Assembly (NCBI GenBank): GCA_937892105.1
Contig: CALAUZ010000038.1
Span: 1 to 56,384 of the forward strand
Direction: 5' to 3'
Length of the DNA stretch: 56,384 bases
Origin: an uncultured Fretibacterium sp.
Lineage (GTDB): Bacteria; Synergistota; Synergistia; Synergistales; Aminobacteriaceae
Shown here: positions 10,462-17,781 of the stretch, piece by piece
Numbering within the stretch: position 1 is the first letter of the stretch
How the letters are laid out: every line of letters starts with the position of its first letter
Translations under genes and position numbers: made by a program
The notes under the pieces: model-generated
The model's database searches: none
What the model saw: the letters and a program-made list of their open reading frames with translations, nothing else
What the model was told of the DNA's origin: nothing

Positions 10462-11199
10462 ATGAATATAATAACGGTAAATCACATAGATGAGCTTTTC
10501 CCACTTCTAACAGAACCTTATTTCTGCTTATTTCGTGGGCTTTCTAACTCTACTTATCATCTAACAACCAGTCTTGCTCGAAATGGTGGTGATGAACTCT
10601 CTCTTCTGAGAAATTTTGCTAAATACTCTGCGCTTGAAGGTGCTTCTGTTTGGAACCAAATGGTTATTGGACAACATCATGGTTTGCCGACAAGATTGCT
10701 GGACTGGAGTCTTTCTCCCCTTGTGGCTTTATATTTCGCTATAAGTGAGAGAAATCCGGAAGATATTTATAAGCATGATTGTACTGTGTGGCAAATAGAT
10801 GTTGATGAAGTGAACTCTCGCCTACCAGTGAAGTATCAAGCTATGTTTGATAAAAACGCGAAGTTTCTTACATTGCAAAAGCTAAAGAAAAGGCATGTAA
10901 AACTCAGGGATATTGATGATGACCAAGCCGTCATTCTGCTTGAACCTCCTACGATAGATGCTCGTATTATAAATCAGTACTCATTCTTTTCTATCGTTCC
11001 CAGTTCGTTGGATATGGAAACATTTTTAAGCTCTACAAAAAACACCGTAGAATACATTATCCCTAAGGATATTCGTCCTGAAATTCGCAAAATGCTTGAT
11101 AAGCTTAACATCACTGAAAGAACTATGCTTCCTGGCTTAGACGGAATGTGTGCGCAACTTAATAGGTTTTATAATGTGCGGTACAATATGCAGGAATAG
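10462..11199 (+). CDS. FRG domain-containing protein
   Basis: A 245-residue cytoplasmic protein with an FRG domain, named after its Phe-Arg-Gly motif, seen here as CLFRGLSNSTYHL (residues about 22-34). The second hallmark block is MVIGQHHGLPTRLLDWSLSP (about 68-87), and LVALYFAISE completes the pattern. FRG proteins occur in defence islands and prophages, but their biochemical activity is not settled. The start chosen is ATG 10462. An ATG four bases upstream gives only an 11-residue frame. A GGGAGGT ribosome site lies at 10443-10449. The gene begins 9 bases after the giant surface protein, so the two are probably cotranscribed. Confidence 0.85.
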   Translation: MNIITVNHIDELFPLLTEPYFCLFRGLSNSTYHLTTSLARNGGDELSLLRNFAKYSALEGASVWNQMVIGQHHGLPTRLLDWSLSPLVALYFAISERNPEDIYKHDCTVWQIDVDEVNSRLPVKYQAMFDKNAKFLTLQKLKKRHVKLRDIDDDQAVILLEPPTIDARIINQYSFFSIVPSSLDMETFLSSTKNTVEYIIPKDIRPEIRKMLDKLNITERTMLPGLDGMCAQLNRFYNVRYNMQE

Positions 11200-11605
11200 T
11201 CTGTTTATTTGCGATAAGTGCAACCGGTTTCGACCTGTCATTGAGCGCGAGGCTCTCGCAGTCCTCTTACTATTACGCTCCTCCGCAGGTGTTTTCGTTT
11301 AGGGTCATCAAGTATTCCCGCTCGGCTTTCGCTTTCTTCGCGGGGCCGTACTTGTTGAATTTGCACGTCTTTTTGGGTCATTGCGTTTAGCACTACCGCC
11401 TGTCGCTCTCCTCAACTTTCCCTTTGGGGCAACCTTTACCGCTCGGTTGCTAGCTGCTCGATATCTTTTCTTTTCCCTTCTTAGGTCTCTTACTTCAATA
11501 TCTGTCTTTCACTTTTACTCGCTTGGTATCTGTCTTCCTTGCGCTTGATGGTGAGAATTATATTAAAATTAAAAAAAAAAAAAGCAAGAGTGAGCTTTAA
11601 TTCTT
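11200..11605. other. Gene-free stretch holding repeat copy A
   Basis: No credible gene. It holds copy A of the dispersed repeat (11277-11450), pyrimidine-rich sequence to about 11540, and an A-run at 11570-11584 just before the promoter of the next gene. Confidence 0.5.
11277..11450. repeat. Dispersed repeat, copy A
   Basis: Shares separated blocks with copy B at 15969-16123. One is a 22-base block beginning gctcctccg, then (c/t)aggtgttttcg. Another is a CCCGCTCG block. A perfect 31-base block lies at 11404-11434 and matches 16075-16105. The last is CTCGGTTGCT. Spacing between blocks differs by a few to tens of bases. On the minus strand both copies keep the open words VAPKGKLRRA and KTP(A/T)EE, so the repeat may derive from a small basic reading frame, or that may be chance. 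Both copies directly follow the end of a gene. Confidence 0.7.
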
Positions 11606-11633
11606 TTTACATTTTTTCATTTTCGTGTAAAAT
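11606..11633 (+). promoter_or_regulatory. Sigma70-type promoter for the HTH gene
   Basis: TTTACA at 11606-11611, a 16-base spacer, then TAAAAT at 11628-11633. It lies 18 bases before the GTG start of the small HTH gene. It matches the consensus well except at a few positions. Inference from sequence only. Confidence 0.5.
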
Positions 11634-11651
11634 ATTGTTTGCAGAAAGAAG

Positions 11652-11918
11652 GTGAAAGAATTGATAGATACAAACATGCTTAAGGAAGAATACATTGACC
11701 AAGTTACAGCCGCTCAAATGCTCGGTGTCACTCAAGCTCGTGTTAGTCAGTTATGTTCTCAAGAACGTTTTAGCGGAGCTATGAAGATCGGATGGTCATG
11801 GATAATACCTAAAGAAGCTGTCAAAAATTTTGTACGTTCACCGAGAGGCCGAAAACCTAAATTACGCGACAATAAACCTAGTAATCTGGAAGGGGGGTTG
11901 ATAACATATGACCAATAA
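11652..11918 (+). CDS. Small helix-turn-helix protein, excisionase/MerR-like
   Basis: An 88-residue basic protein with an N-terminal winged-helix DNA-binding motif, VTAAQMLGVTQARVSQLCSQ (residues about 18-37). It is followed by the beta-wing GWSWIIPKEAVKNFVRSPRG, as in helix_turn_helix_17/excisionase-type proteins. The tail RGRKPKLRDNK is basic and may contact DNA. The start is GTG 11652, in a run AGAAGGTG that also serves as the ribosome site; TTG 11661 is an alternative. It overlaps the next gene by 11 bases. Such proteins act as excision or transcription factors of phages and integrative elements, but no integrase lies beside it. Confidence 0.7.
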   Translation: MKELIDTNMLKEEYIDQVTAAQMLGVTQARVSQLCSQERFSGAMKIGWSWIIPKEAVKNFVRSPRGRKPKLRDNKPSNLEGGLITYDQ

Positions 11919-12288
11919 CGATAATCAGCAGTATATTACTGTCGAAGTATTTAGGTCTGAATTGGGAGATTTGCGCTCTGAAATACGTTCAGAGTTCAAG
12001 GAAATACATGCGGAAATTCAGACCGTAAGGAATGTTGCTCTTGTCAACAGCGCAAAAATTGATGCTTACCGTGATGCCATGACCATTTGGTTCACAGTAC
12101 TTGCTATAGTCGTCGCTCTCGTCGGGATCATGGCTACCTTTGCCTCCACTTTTAGGGAGATGTATAAAGACTATAAGCAGGCTAAAAACCACGTTGTTTT
12201 AAGAGAAGCCGCTCGTAAGGTTCTTCGTGAGGAGCTTCCAGATGCCGTGCGTAATTTTCTAGGAGATTCAAATGTCATTGGTAAGTAA
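11908..12288 (+). CDS. Small coiled-coil membrane protein, unknown function
   Basis: 126 residues. The N-terminus is an amphipathic coiled coil (FRSELGDLRSEIRSEFKEIH, residues about 15-34, then further heptads). One membrane helix (MTIWFTVLAIVVALVGIMAT, about 58-77) follows, then a charged C-terminal part with REAARKVLREELPDAVRNFL. The layout resembles small phage membrane proteins, but no family is recognised. A GGGGGG-containing ribosome site precedes ATG 11908. It overlaps the HTH gene by 11 bases and is likely cotranscribed with it. Confidence 0.65.
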   Translation: MTNNDNQQYITVEVFRSELGDLRSEIRSEFKEIHAEIQTVRNVALVNSAKIDAYRDAMTIWFTVLAIVVALVGIMATFASTFREMYKDYKQAKNHVVLREAARKVLREELPDAVRNFLGDSNVIGK

Positions 12289-12306
12289 CTGAAGAGCATA
12301 AAAATT

Positions 12307-12353
12307 CCCCTATATCCGCGTTTGTTTGGTATACGATCGTCGGATAGGAGGGG
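12307..12353. other. Imperfect inverted repeat in a short gene-free interval
   Basis: CCCCTATATCCG (12307-12318) pairs with CGGATAGGAGGGG (12341-12353), apart from a small internal mismatch. A palindrome ACGATCGT (12333-12340) lies in the loop. No T-run follows, so it is not a typical intrinsic terminator. It could be a regulatory hairpin or part of a phage origin, since it precedes the replication genes. The rest of 12354-12521 shows nothing clear except a GGAGG ribosome site just before 12522. Confidence 0.4.
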
Positions 12354-12521
12354 CACTTAAGGTACGAACCTAAAAAAGCTCGTTAGTGGTTATTTTAACA
12401 CAACACAGAGAAAAAGTGCTCCCCTAAACGAAAAAATCGCCAAACAAAACATAAAGCGCAATGGAGCGTCCCGGATGGGACATTAGGAAGGAAATACAGA
12501 CAAATTTTAAGGAGGATAAAT

Positions 12522-14006
12522 ATGAATACCGACTACAGGACACCGACTTCTTTTTACAACGACACACGCACTGCTAGACTGCAGCGGCGGCTTGGCGACA
12601 GCGGCATCGCAGCACTTACGTTCCTTTGGTGCTTCACTGCACTATACAAGGCTGAAGGCATCCTCACTGACATGGATGAAGAGGATATTGAGTTTGCCGC
12701 TAAATGGCATGGCAAAAAAGGGAAACTTGTACCTACACTCCTTGAACTTCGTTACCTCGTCAGGATGCAGGATGGAACATATGCTGTTTACGAGTGGGCG
12801 GAAAATAATCCGTGGGCGGCTGATGCTGACAATCGTAGTGATAAGTCTCGCCTCTCAAGCATGGCCAAGAACTACCCGGAACTCTACGAGCAGCTTACGG
12901 CTCAGGGATATACTGGCATTGACAGAGCGTCATACGCTCGCATAACAGCAGAGTACAGCAAAAAAAGTATAATGCGCTCGTCATCAAAGAAACAGCGAAT
13001 CGCTAGCGAATCGCTAGCCCCTGCCCCTGCCCCTGCCCCTGCACCTGTTCCCGTTCCCGAACCGACTCCGACTACGCCCCCGGTGGCCGCTCAACCAACA
13101 CCGACAGAATCCACCGCTACCGCTCAAGAGTCGTCGTCGTCCCAGAGAATAGAGAAACAGACTCGGCCTCAGAAGAAAACCGAAAAGACTCAACCAGAGG
13201 CAGACAAACCAGCAAAACCAACAGAACCAGCAGAATCCAAACAGCTCACGCTTCCTCTTGAAGATTCGGACAAGCCAGAAGAACAATCAGAGCCAGAAGC
13301 CACACTAGAGTGGTTATTCCAGCAGTGGAATCAGCAGTTAGGTTCACTAGGCTTTCAGAAGGTAGCAAAGGTAACCCCACGCCGTAAGGGCGCATTCAAA
13401 GCACGTCTACGTGTCTCACAGGAGCGTTCTTCACGGGCATGGTGGATTGCATTATTCGACAAAATCGCTGCCTCCGACTTCATGCGTGAATCAGCCGCCC
13501 AGAAAGCTAACTGGCTGACCATAGATTGGCCGCTGAATGAGACCAACCTCGTAAAAATACTCGAGGGCAAGTATGACAACGACCGGCCAAGAAAAGCACG
13601 TATTCACAGCAATGACGGAACAACAGTACACGCCAAACCCCAGCCGACCACAATTAGGCGGCTCACTCATGAAGAAATATCAGGCCCGGAGCTATACAAG
13701 TGGGAAGTTGAACATGGATATGATGCTGCTGGAAGGAAAAAAAGCACAGTCATCGAAGCAGAGGCTGAAAATCCCGTATCAGACACGACAATCCCAGCTC
13801 TCAGCGCAAGTTACAGCGAAGATAGTTCTAGCGCAGAAGAAACTGGGTATACACCAGAAGAAATAGCGGAATTTTATGAAGCCCTTGATGAAGAGGACGA
13901 TGGTGAGACAACAACCGTTGAGGACGCTTCTCTCGATGAAGACCTGACGCTGTACGGGAACTCTGGCTTGCCAACAATACGGCGCATAAAGACAGGAGTG
14001 TTTTAG
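12522..14006 (+). CDS. Phage replisome organiser-like replication protein
   Basis: 494 residues. The N-terminal ~125 residues (DTRTARLQRRLGDSGIAALT, LWCFTALYKAEG, ELRYLVRMQDGTYAVYEW) have the winged-helix arrangement of Lin1244/DUF4373-type phage replisome organisers, which bind the origin and recruit helicase loaders. A low-complexity Pro/Ala/Pro/Val linker (encoded by repeated gcccct, about 13017-13060) and a Glu/Lys/Pro-rich stretch follow. A second folded region (LEWLFQQWNQQLGSLGFQKV, then LRVSQERSSRAWWIALFDKI) resembles the C-terminal part of such proteins. The acidic tail has no known role. The ribosome site is AAGGAGGATAA. It ends one base into the alternative GTG start of the DUF6475-type gene, so the two are coupled. 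Confidence 0.7.
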   Translation: MNTDYRTPTSFYNDTRTARLQRRLGDSGIAALTFLWCFTALYKAEGILTDMDEEDIEFAAKWHGKKGKLVPTLLELRYLVRMQDGTYAVYEWAENNPWAADADNRSDKSRLSSMAKNYPELYEQLTAQGYTGIDRASYARITAEYSKKSIMRSSSKKQRIASESLAPAPAPAPAPVPVPEPTPTTPPVAAQPTPTESTATAQESSSSQRIEKQTRPQKKTEKTQPEADKPAKPTEPAESKQLTLPLEDSDKPEEQSEPEATLEWLFQQWNQQLGSLGFQKVAKVTPRRKGAFKARLRVSQERSSRAWWIALFDKIAASDFMRESAAQKANWLTIDWPLNETNLVKILEGKYDNDRPRKARIHSNDGTTVHAKPQPTTIRRLTHEEISGPELYKWEVEHGYDAAGRKKSTVIEAEAENPVSDTTIPALSASYSEDSSSAEETGYTPEEIAEFYEALDEEDDGETTTVEDASLDEDLTLYGNSGLPTIRRIKTGVF

Positions 14007-14008
14007 TG

Positions 14009-14731
14009 ATGATTAGCTCAGACTTTCCTAATTTCGCAGCATTGTTACAGCGTGTTGCAAACGTAACCATTATAGCGGCCAATAAGGATTTGGAGGGTAC
14101 TATCAACTTCATGTTCGAAATGCTAGAGGAATACCCTTTTGAGCTGGTCTATCAGGCTGTGAAGGAACACTGCAAGACAAGTAAGTTTTTTCCGGCAGTT
14201 TCGGACATCGCAACACAGATCGAAGGCAGCATAGAAGACCGTGCGACCGTAGCGTGGTATCAGATACTCAAGGCTAGAAAGATGTTCGGCCTTAGGAAGA
14301 GTATCCGTTTCTCAACGCCTGCGACACATTTTGCGATTGACCGTATGTGCGGCTGGAAGAGCCTTTGCGATATGATTACGAACAGTAACGCAAGCTATCT
14401 GCTCCAAGATTTCAAGGTGTTCTATAGGCTCGGAGAACGGTGTGCTACTTGGCAGAATGTCAGAGAGTACTTTCCATCGAATGAGGAGCGTTACGTTCTG
14501 AACATGGGGAAAATGCCCAAACGCAAAGTATACGATGTCGAAAGCGAGCATGTGATACCTGACGAGATGCTTTCACCAATTGAGCCAATGGTGGCATGGA
14601 GGCAAGTAATAAGGGGACGCTACAAAGAATGCTGGAATGGCGTGAATAGCGTGAAATTCCCTGACCCTGCGATTCACTATGCTATTGAATGTATGGGCGG
14701 ATGGGAAAACTTCTGCACTACACTGAACTAA
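14009..14731 (+). CDS. DUF6475-type phage replication protein, cut by a nonsense codon
   Basis: 240 residues as read. An N-terminal helical domain (FPNFAALLQRVANVTIIA) is followed by two tandem copies of one module. Copy 1 has VAWYQILKARK, IRFSTPATHFAIDRMCGWKS and VFYRLGERC. Copy 2 has VAWRQVIRGRYKECWNGVNS, KFPDPAIHYAIECMGGWENF, and then a TAA stop. In the same frame the sequence goes on after the stop with DTEDKKREEFQRCYLSYRSQ, which completes copy 2, to a TAA at 14893. One point mutation therefore shortens a ~295-residue protein by 54 residues. The module matches the DUF6475 family seen beside phage replication proteins. ATG 14009 is preferred, with AGGAG at 13994-13998; GTG 14006 is an alternative. 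Confidence 0.65.
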   Translation: MISSDFPNFAALLQRVANVTIIAANKDLEGTINFMFEMLEEYPFELVYQAVKEHCKTSKFFPAVSDIATQIEGSIEDRATVAWYQILKARKMFGLRKSIRFSTPATHFAIDRMCGWKSLCDMITNSNASYLLQDFKVFYRLGERCATWQNVREYFPSNEERYVLNMGKMPKRKVYDVESEHVIPDEMLSPIEPMVAWRQVIRGRYKECWNGVNSVKFPDPAIHYAIECMGGWENFCTTLN

Positions 14732-14952
14732 GACACAGAGGACAAGAAGCGCGAAGAGTTTCAGCGTTGCTATTTGAGCTATCGGAGTCAGGAACAAGTC
14801 CCGATGTGTCTCTCTGCAGGAGGCGATAAAGACGAGTTCTTTGATGTACAGGCAGGAAGGTATATCAGGCTAGAAGTCTCTGCAACGGAATAAAGTATCT
14901 TAAAGAAAAATGCAGTCCTGAAGTGCACTGAATAAGTGCAGTAAGTGTTGTA

Positions 14953-15939
14953 TTGCCTCGCAGGAAAGGCGGAATGCATTACACGTCAATTCAGAACATT
15001 CACCGAGTAATTGATCCGATGTTCCTTGATGATCTCACGCAGGAACTCGCTAATATGCCGAAGGGGTCGCAGCGTGTTAAGAAGTTACTTGCATTTCAGG
15101 ACAAGCTAGCCTCGTTGACATTTTTAGACCCTGCGTGCAGTTCAGGGAATTTCTTGACGAAGACGTATCTATCACTTCGGAGACTTGAGAACCGGATAAT
15201 AGGTGAACTGTCGAAGGGGCAAAATGTTTTGCGCAGGGAGAATTTTCACCTATCAAGGTAAAGATTTCACAGTGTTATGGTATAGATATAAATGATTTTG
15301 CTGTGAGTGTAGCTCGGACGGCATTATGGATAGCAGAACACCAAATGATGAAGGCAACGCATGAGCTGGTAGAGTTTTACTATGAATTGATCCCGCTCAA
15401 GAGCTACAGCAATATTGTGGAAGCCAATGCAATACGTGTCGATTGAGCAGAGGTTATTGATGCAGGCAACTTGAGCTACATAATGGGAAATCTGCCGTTC
15501 AGAGGAGCGCGTGTGATGGAATACTACCAGAAAGAGGACGTATCTGGCATTATTCAGGGGCTGTGGGAAACTGGGGGATTTGGATTATGTGTGCTGCTGG
15601 TACAAGAAGGCATTTGACTTCATGAAGGGTACTAAGATTCGCGCGGCATTTGTCTCTACGAACAGCATAAATCAAGGCGATACAGTCTCTATGTTCTGGA
15701 AGCATTTGACGGATAAGGGGCTGAGTATAGATTTCGCTTACCGAACGTTTATCTGGAATAATGAGGCACAGGAGCAAGTACATGTGAACTGCATGATAAT
15801 CGGTTTCAGTGCGGGTGCAAGCGAACAGGTCAAGAGAATTTACGTTGTGAGCGGTAAGGCTTCAGTGAGCGTACTTCCGGTTAGGCATATAAACGCTAAG
15901 ACGGAGCTTAATTACCCTCCGTTTCGTCCTTCTCTTTGA
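14953..15939 (+). pseudogene. Shattered phage DNA adenine methylase (Type IIG/MmeI-like)
   Basis: The first frame has GMHYTSIQNIHRVIDPMFLD and the SAM-binding motif FLDPACSSGNFLTKTY (normally DPACGSGNF), then stops. A shifted frame continues with CYGIDINDFAVSVARTALWI and an in-frame TGA where Trp is expected. The catalytic motif there reads GNLPF instead of NPPF. A third frame begins near 15575 with LDYVCCWYKKAFDFMKGTKI and AAFVSTNSINQGDTVSMFWK. The family target-recognition and C-terminal part is cut short at PPFRPSL, next to repeat copy B. Multiple lesions plus two damaged motifs mean no activity. Confidence 0.8.
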
Positions 15940-15968
15940 GCACAAGGTGTTTCTCAACCTTACTCTAT

Positions 15969-16123
15969 GCTCCTCCGTAGGTGTTTTCGCTTCCGTTCCT
16001 GTAAAATCCCGCTCGTATCTTCGCGTTCCATTTACTTTCCCTTCCACTTTTGTTTGGGTCTTCGCGGGACTAACCGCTCTCCTCAACTTTCCCTTTGGGG
16101 CAACCCTCTTCATCTCGGTTGCT
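15969..16123. repeat. Dispersed repeat, copy B
   Basis: The partner of copy A at 11277-11450. The longest perfect block is 31 bases (16075-16105). It begins 30 bases after the end of the truncated methylase frame. Copies A and B are direct repeats about 4.7 kb apart that bracket the decaying replication module. They could be a product of, or a substrate for, recombination. Confidence 0.7.
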
Positions 16124-16177
16124 GAGTTCTTTTTGTCAATTTACTTGAGCCTATGCTCTCCTTTATGCTTTGAGCCT

Positions 16178-16387
16178 TTAGTCCTCTGTGTCCGAAATCA
16201 ATTCTTTTACTGAGACATTCAAGGCTTTTGCTATCTTCCTTAAATCCTTCACTCTGGGGTCTCTGCGTCCAGTCTCGAAGTTGATAATGGTGTTACGGTG
16301 TATATCTGTCCGCTTAGAGAGTTCCGTTTGAGTTACGCCCCTCTTCAATCGGGCTTCTCGGATTTTCTGTGCAACTAAGCTCTCCAT
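16178..16387 (-). CDS. XRE-family repressor (cI-like)
   Basis: A 69-residue DNA-binding protein, almost entirely one helix-turn-helix: REARLKRGVTQTELSKRTDI, HRNTIINFETGRRDPRVKDL, RKIAKALNVSVKELISDTED. There is no C-terminal dimerisation or protease domain, so regulation by RecA-induced cleavage is unlikely. The start is ATG 16387, with a GGGGGTT ribosome region just upstream; an in-frame start further upstream (16444) would run back over the promoter. It is divergent from a second XRE gene, with palindromic operators between them. Most likely the maintenance repressor or the opposing regulator of a lysogeny switch. Confidence 0.8.
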   Translation of the reverse strand: MESLVAQKIREARLKRGVTQTELSKRTDIHRNTIINFETGRRDPRVKDLRKIAKALNVSVKELISDTED

Positions 16388-16406
16388 GTGAACCCCCTTC
16401 CTATAT

Positions 16407-16501
16407 TTGCACATTTTTTTGTGCAAGTTGGGCATATAATACACAATTTATTGTGCTTTGTCAATAAGATTTGCACAGAATTTTTGCTTTACAAAGTGCA
16501 C
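16407..16501. promoter_or_regulatory. Divergent promoter-operator region of the XRE pair
   Basis: Operator 1 is TTGCACA-N6-TGTGCAA, perfect arms at 16407-16413 and 16420-16426. Operator 2 is CACAATTTATTGTG, a perfect palindrome at 16442-16455. Half-sites TTTGCACA (16470-16477) and GTGCAC (16496-16501) mark a third site. A near-ideal minus-strand promoter has TTGACA at 16464-16459, 17 bases, then TATTAT at 16441-16436; operator 2 lies exactly in its spacer and operator 1 just downstream. This places the leftward repressor gene under tight autoregulation. The rightward promoter is less clear (TTTACA at 16488-16493). Confidence 0.75.
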
Positions 16502-16539
16502 ACAAATGACGACAATATAAACAAAAGGGGGCATAAATC

Positions 16540-17028
16540 ATGATAGGAGAAAGGCTAATAAAATTACGAAAAGCAAAAAAGTTGACACAGACTGATTTAG
16601 CAGAACTATGTGGGGTTTCACGTAATTCAATCGTAAATTGGGAGACTGAGAAGAGTGAACCTAAGATTAGTGATATACAGAAATTAGCTAAAATTTTGGA
16701 CGCTTCACTTAATGATTTAATAGGGCAAGAAGTACCTCTTATCTCTGCGCAATCCCAATTAGCCCCAAAGAATATACCTTCCGAATCGGAAAGTTTCGCC
16801 TATTGGGGTGGGGTACTTGATAAGACACGTAAAGTTGCAGAACGGGGCGATATTCAGGAGATTGATGTAATAGCTCCATTATTACAATCAGCTTTGAATA
16901 TGCTTTTATCTGTAAAAGAACATTTTCAGACAGCCTCTAACGTAGGCTCAGCTAGTATTTTTGCCTATAGTGGCGATAACAGTAGCTACGCTGGGAATAC
17001 TCTAAATTTAGGCAAAGCAATAGCATAA
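16540..17028 (+). CDS. XRE-family regulator with C-terminal domain
   Basis: 162 residues. The N-terminal HTH is IKLRKAKKLTQTDLAELCGV followed by SRNSIVNWETEKSEPKISDI (residues about 7-46). A ~100-residue C-terminal part has DVIAPLLQSALNMLLSVKEH and a small-residue tail (SASIFAYSGDNSSYAGN). There is no Ser-Lys peptidase dyad of LexA-type repressors. The ribosome site AAAAGGGGG lies 8 bases before ATG 16540. It is divergent from the small XRE gene, and a 15-base gap links it to the nuclease-like gene downstream, so it may control that unit. Confidence 0.75.
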   Translation: MIGERLIKLRKAKKLTQTDLAELCGVSRNSIVNWETEKSEPKISDIQKLAKILDASLNDLIGQEVPLISAQSQLAPKNIPSESESFAYWGGVLDKTRKVAERGDIQEIDVIAPLLQSALNMLLSVKEHFQTASNVGSASIFAYSGDNSSYAGNTLNLGKAIA

Positions 17029-17043
17029 GGAGACAAATTAACT

Positions 17044-17523
17044 ATGCCAGGGTTAAGAGCATTAGAACTTGTTAGACAACGAAATGGTTCTCAACAACTA
17101 GATATTAATACGTTGGGCACTGTTTCAGAGTTCATGCAAAGTACAAATAGTACATCAATAGTCTTGCTTAATTCTGAACAAACTTCGCCGCAATCTTCTA
17201 TAAAAGATAAACAAAGTGAGATAAAGGCATTCTGGGCAGGTGAACAAGATAAAGGTAAAATGTATGAGTACTATGTAGGATATATTTTTGAAAAAGATGG
17301 CTACTATGTACAATACATTGGCAGAAAACAAGGCAATAAAGATATGGGAATAGATTTAGCTTGTCATAAGGGACACTATACACTAATGATTCAGTGTAAA
17401 TATCATGATGGAGCAAAAGGAACTACATCGGTAAAGTGTATACATCAGCTATATGGAGCTTGTCGAGAATATGCACTAGATAATCCTAGCGAAATAGTAA
17501 TTGGCACTTTACACCACAGGTAA
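17044..17523 (+). CDS. Mrr-like restriction endonuclease-fold protein, N-terminal part (frameshifted)
   Basis: 159 residues as read. The nuclease core is YEYYVGYIFEKDGYYVQYIG, then KDMGIDLACHKGHYTLMIQC followed by KYHDGAKG. The spaced Glu, Asp and Gln-x-Lys residues fit a PD-(D/E)xK restriction fold of the Mrr/DUF2034 kind (G-I-D-L, then I-Q-C-K). The helix IHQLYGACREYALDNPSEIV follows. The frame ends at the point where the next strand should read GTLYTTGK; the remainder continues in another frame from about 17510. A single one-base indel is enough to explain this. If expressed intact it would cut DNA, possibly modified DNA, but no cognate methylase is adjacent. Confidence 0.65.
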   Translation: MPGLRALELVRQRNGSQQLDINTLGTVSEFMQSTNSTSIVLLNSEQTSPQSSIKDKQSEIKAFWAGEQDKGKMYEYYVGYIFEKDGYYVQYIGRKQGNKDMGIDLACHKGHYTLMIQCKYHDGAKGTTSVKCIHQLYGACREYALDNPSEIVIGTLHHR

Positions 17524-17761
17524 AATTACTACTATGGCTACTAAGTCTGCTGTTAAGCTAGGTATACGTTTTAAGACTGAACATCAAGTGAATATATTCC
17601 CAAGAATTAAATGCTTACACAATAAGAAGCTATATTACCGCCCTACAGATATTGACTATGACATGATAGACATTAATTTACAAGCAAAAGACTGCTACTG
17701 CATGACAATAGCTGAAGCCGAGCATATGGGTTTTGTATGGGCACATAAAGGGTTAGTATAA
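17515..17761 (+). pseudogene. C-terminal part of the Mrr-like nuclease in a shifted frame
   Basis: It reads TTGKITTMATKSAVKLGIRF, then IFPRIKCLHNKKLYYRPTDI and AEAEHMGFVWAHKGLV. The first segment is the last strand and helix expected of the nuclease fold that stops at 17523. The second is a small C-terminal extension with a Tyr-Tyr-Arg-Pro-Thr-Asp motif. There is no ribosome site or independent start, so this is the 3' end of the preceding gene. Its 3' end is 20 bases before the lipoprotein gene. Confidence 0.6.
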
Positions 17762-17781
17762 ATAAAAAGGAGATAGATAAT

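Noticed and set aside
11652..11918. Evidence for an integrase or attachment site near the excisionase-like gene
   Set aside because: No recombinase gene or tRNA end was found in the window; the prophage boundary cannot be placed.
13014..13286. Minus-strand frame rich in Arg/Gly/Trp opposite the replisome organiser
   Set aside because: It is the reverse of the Pro/Ala/Glu-rich linker; the composition is explained by that repeat.
15862..16113. Basic 83-residue minus-strand frame over repeat copy B
   Set aside because: It crosses the repeat and the end of the methylase remnant and has no ribosome site; copy A does not keep the same full frame.
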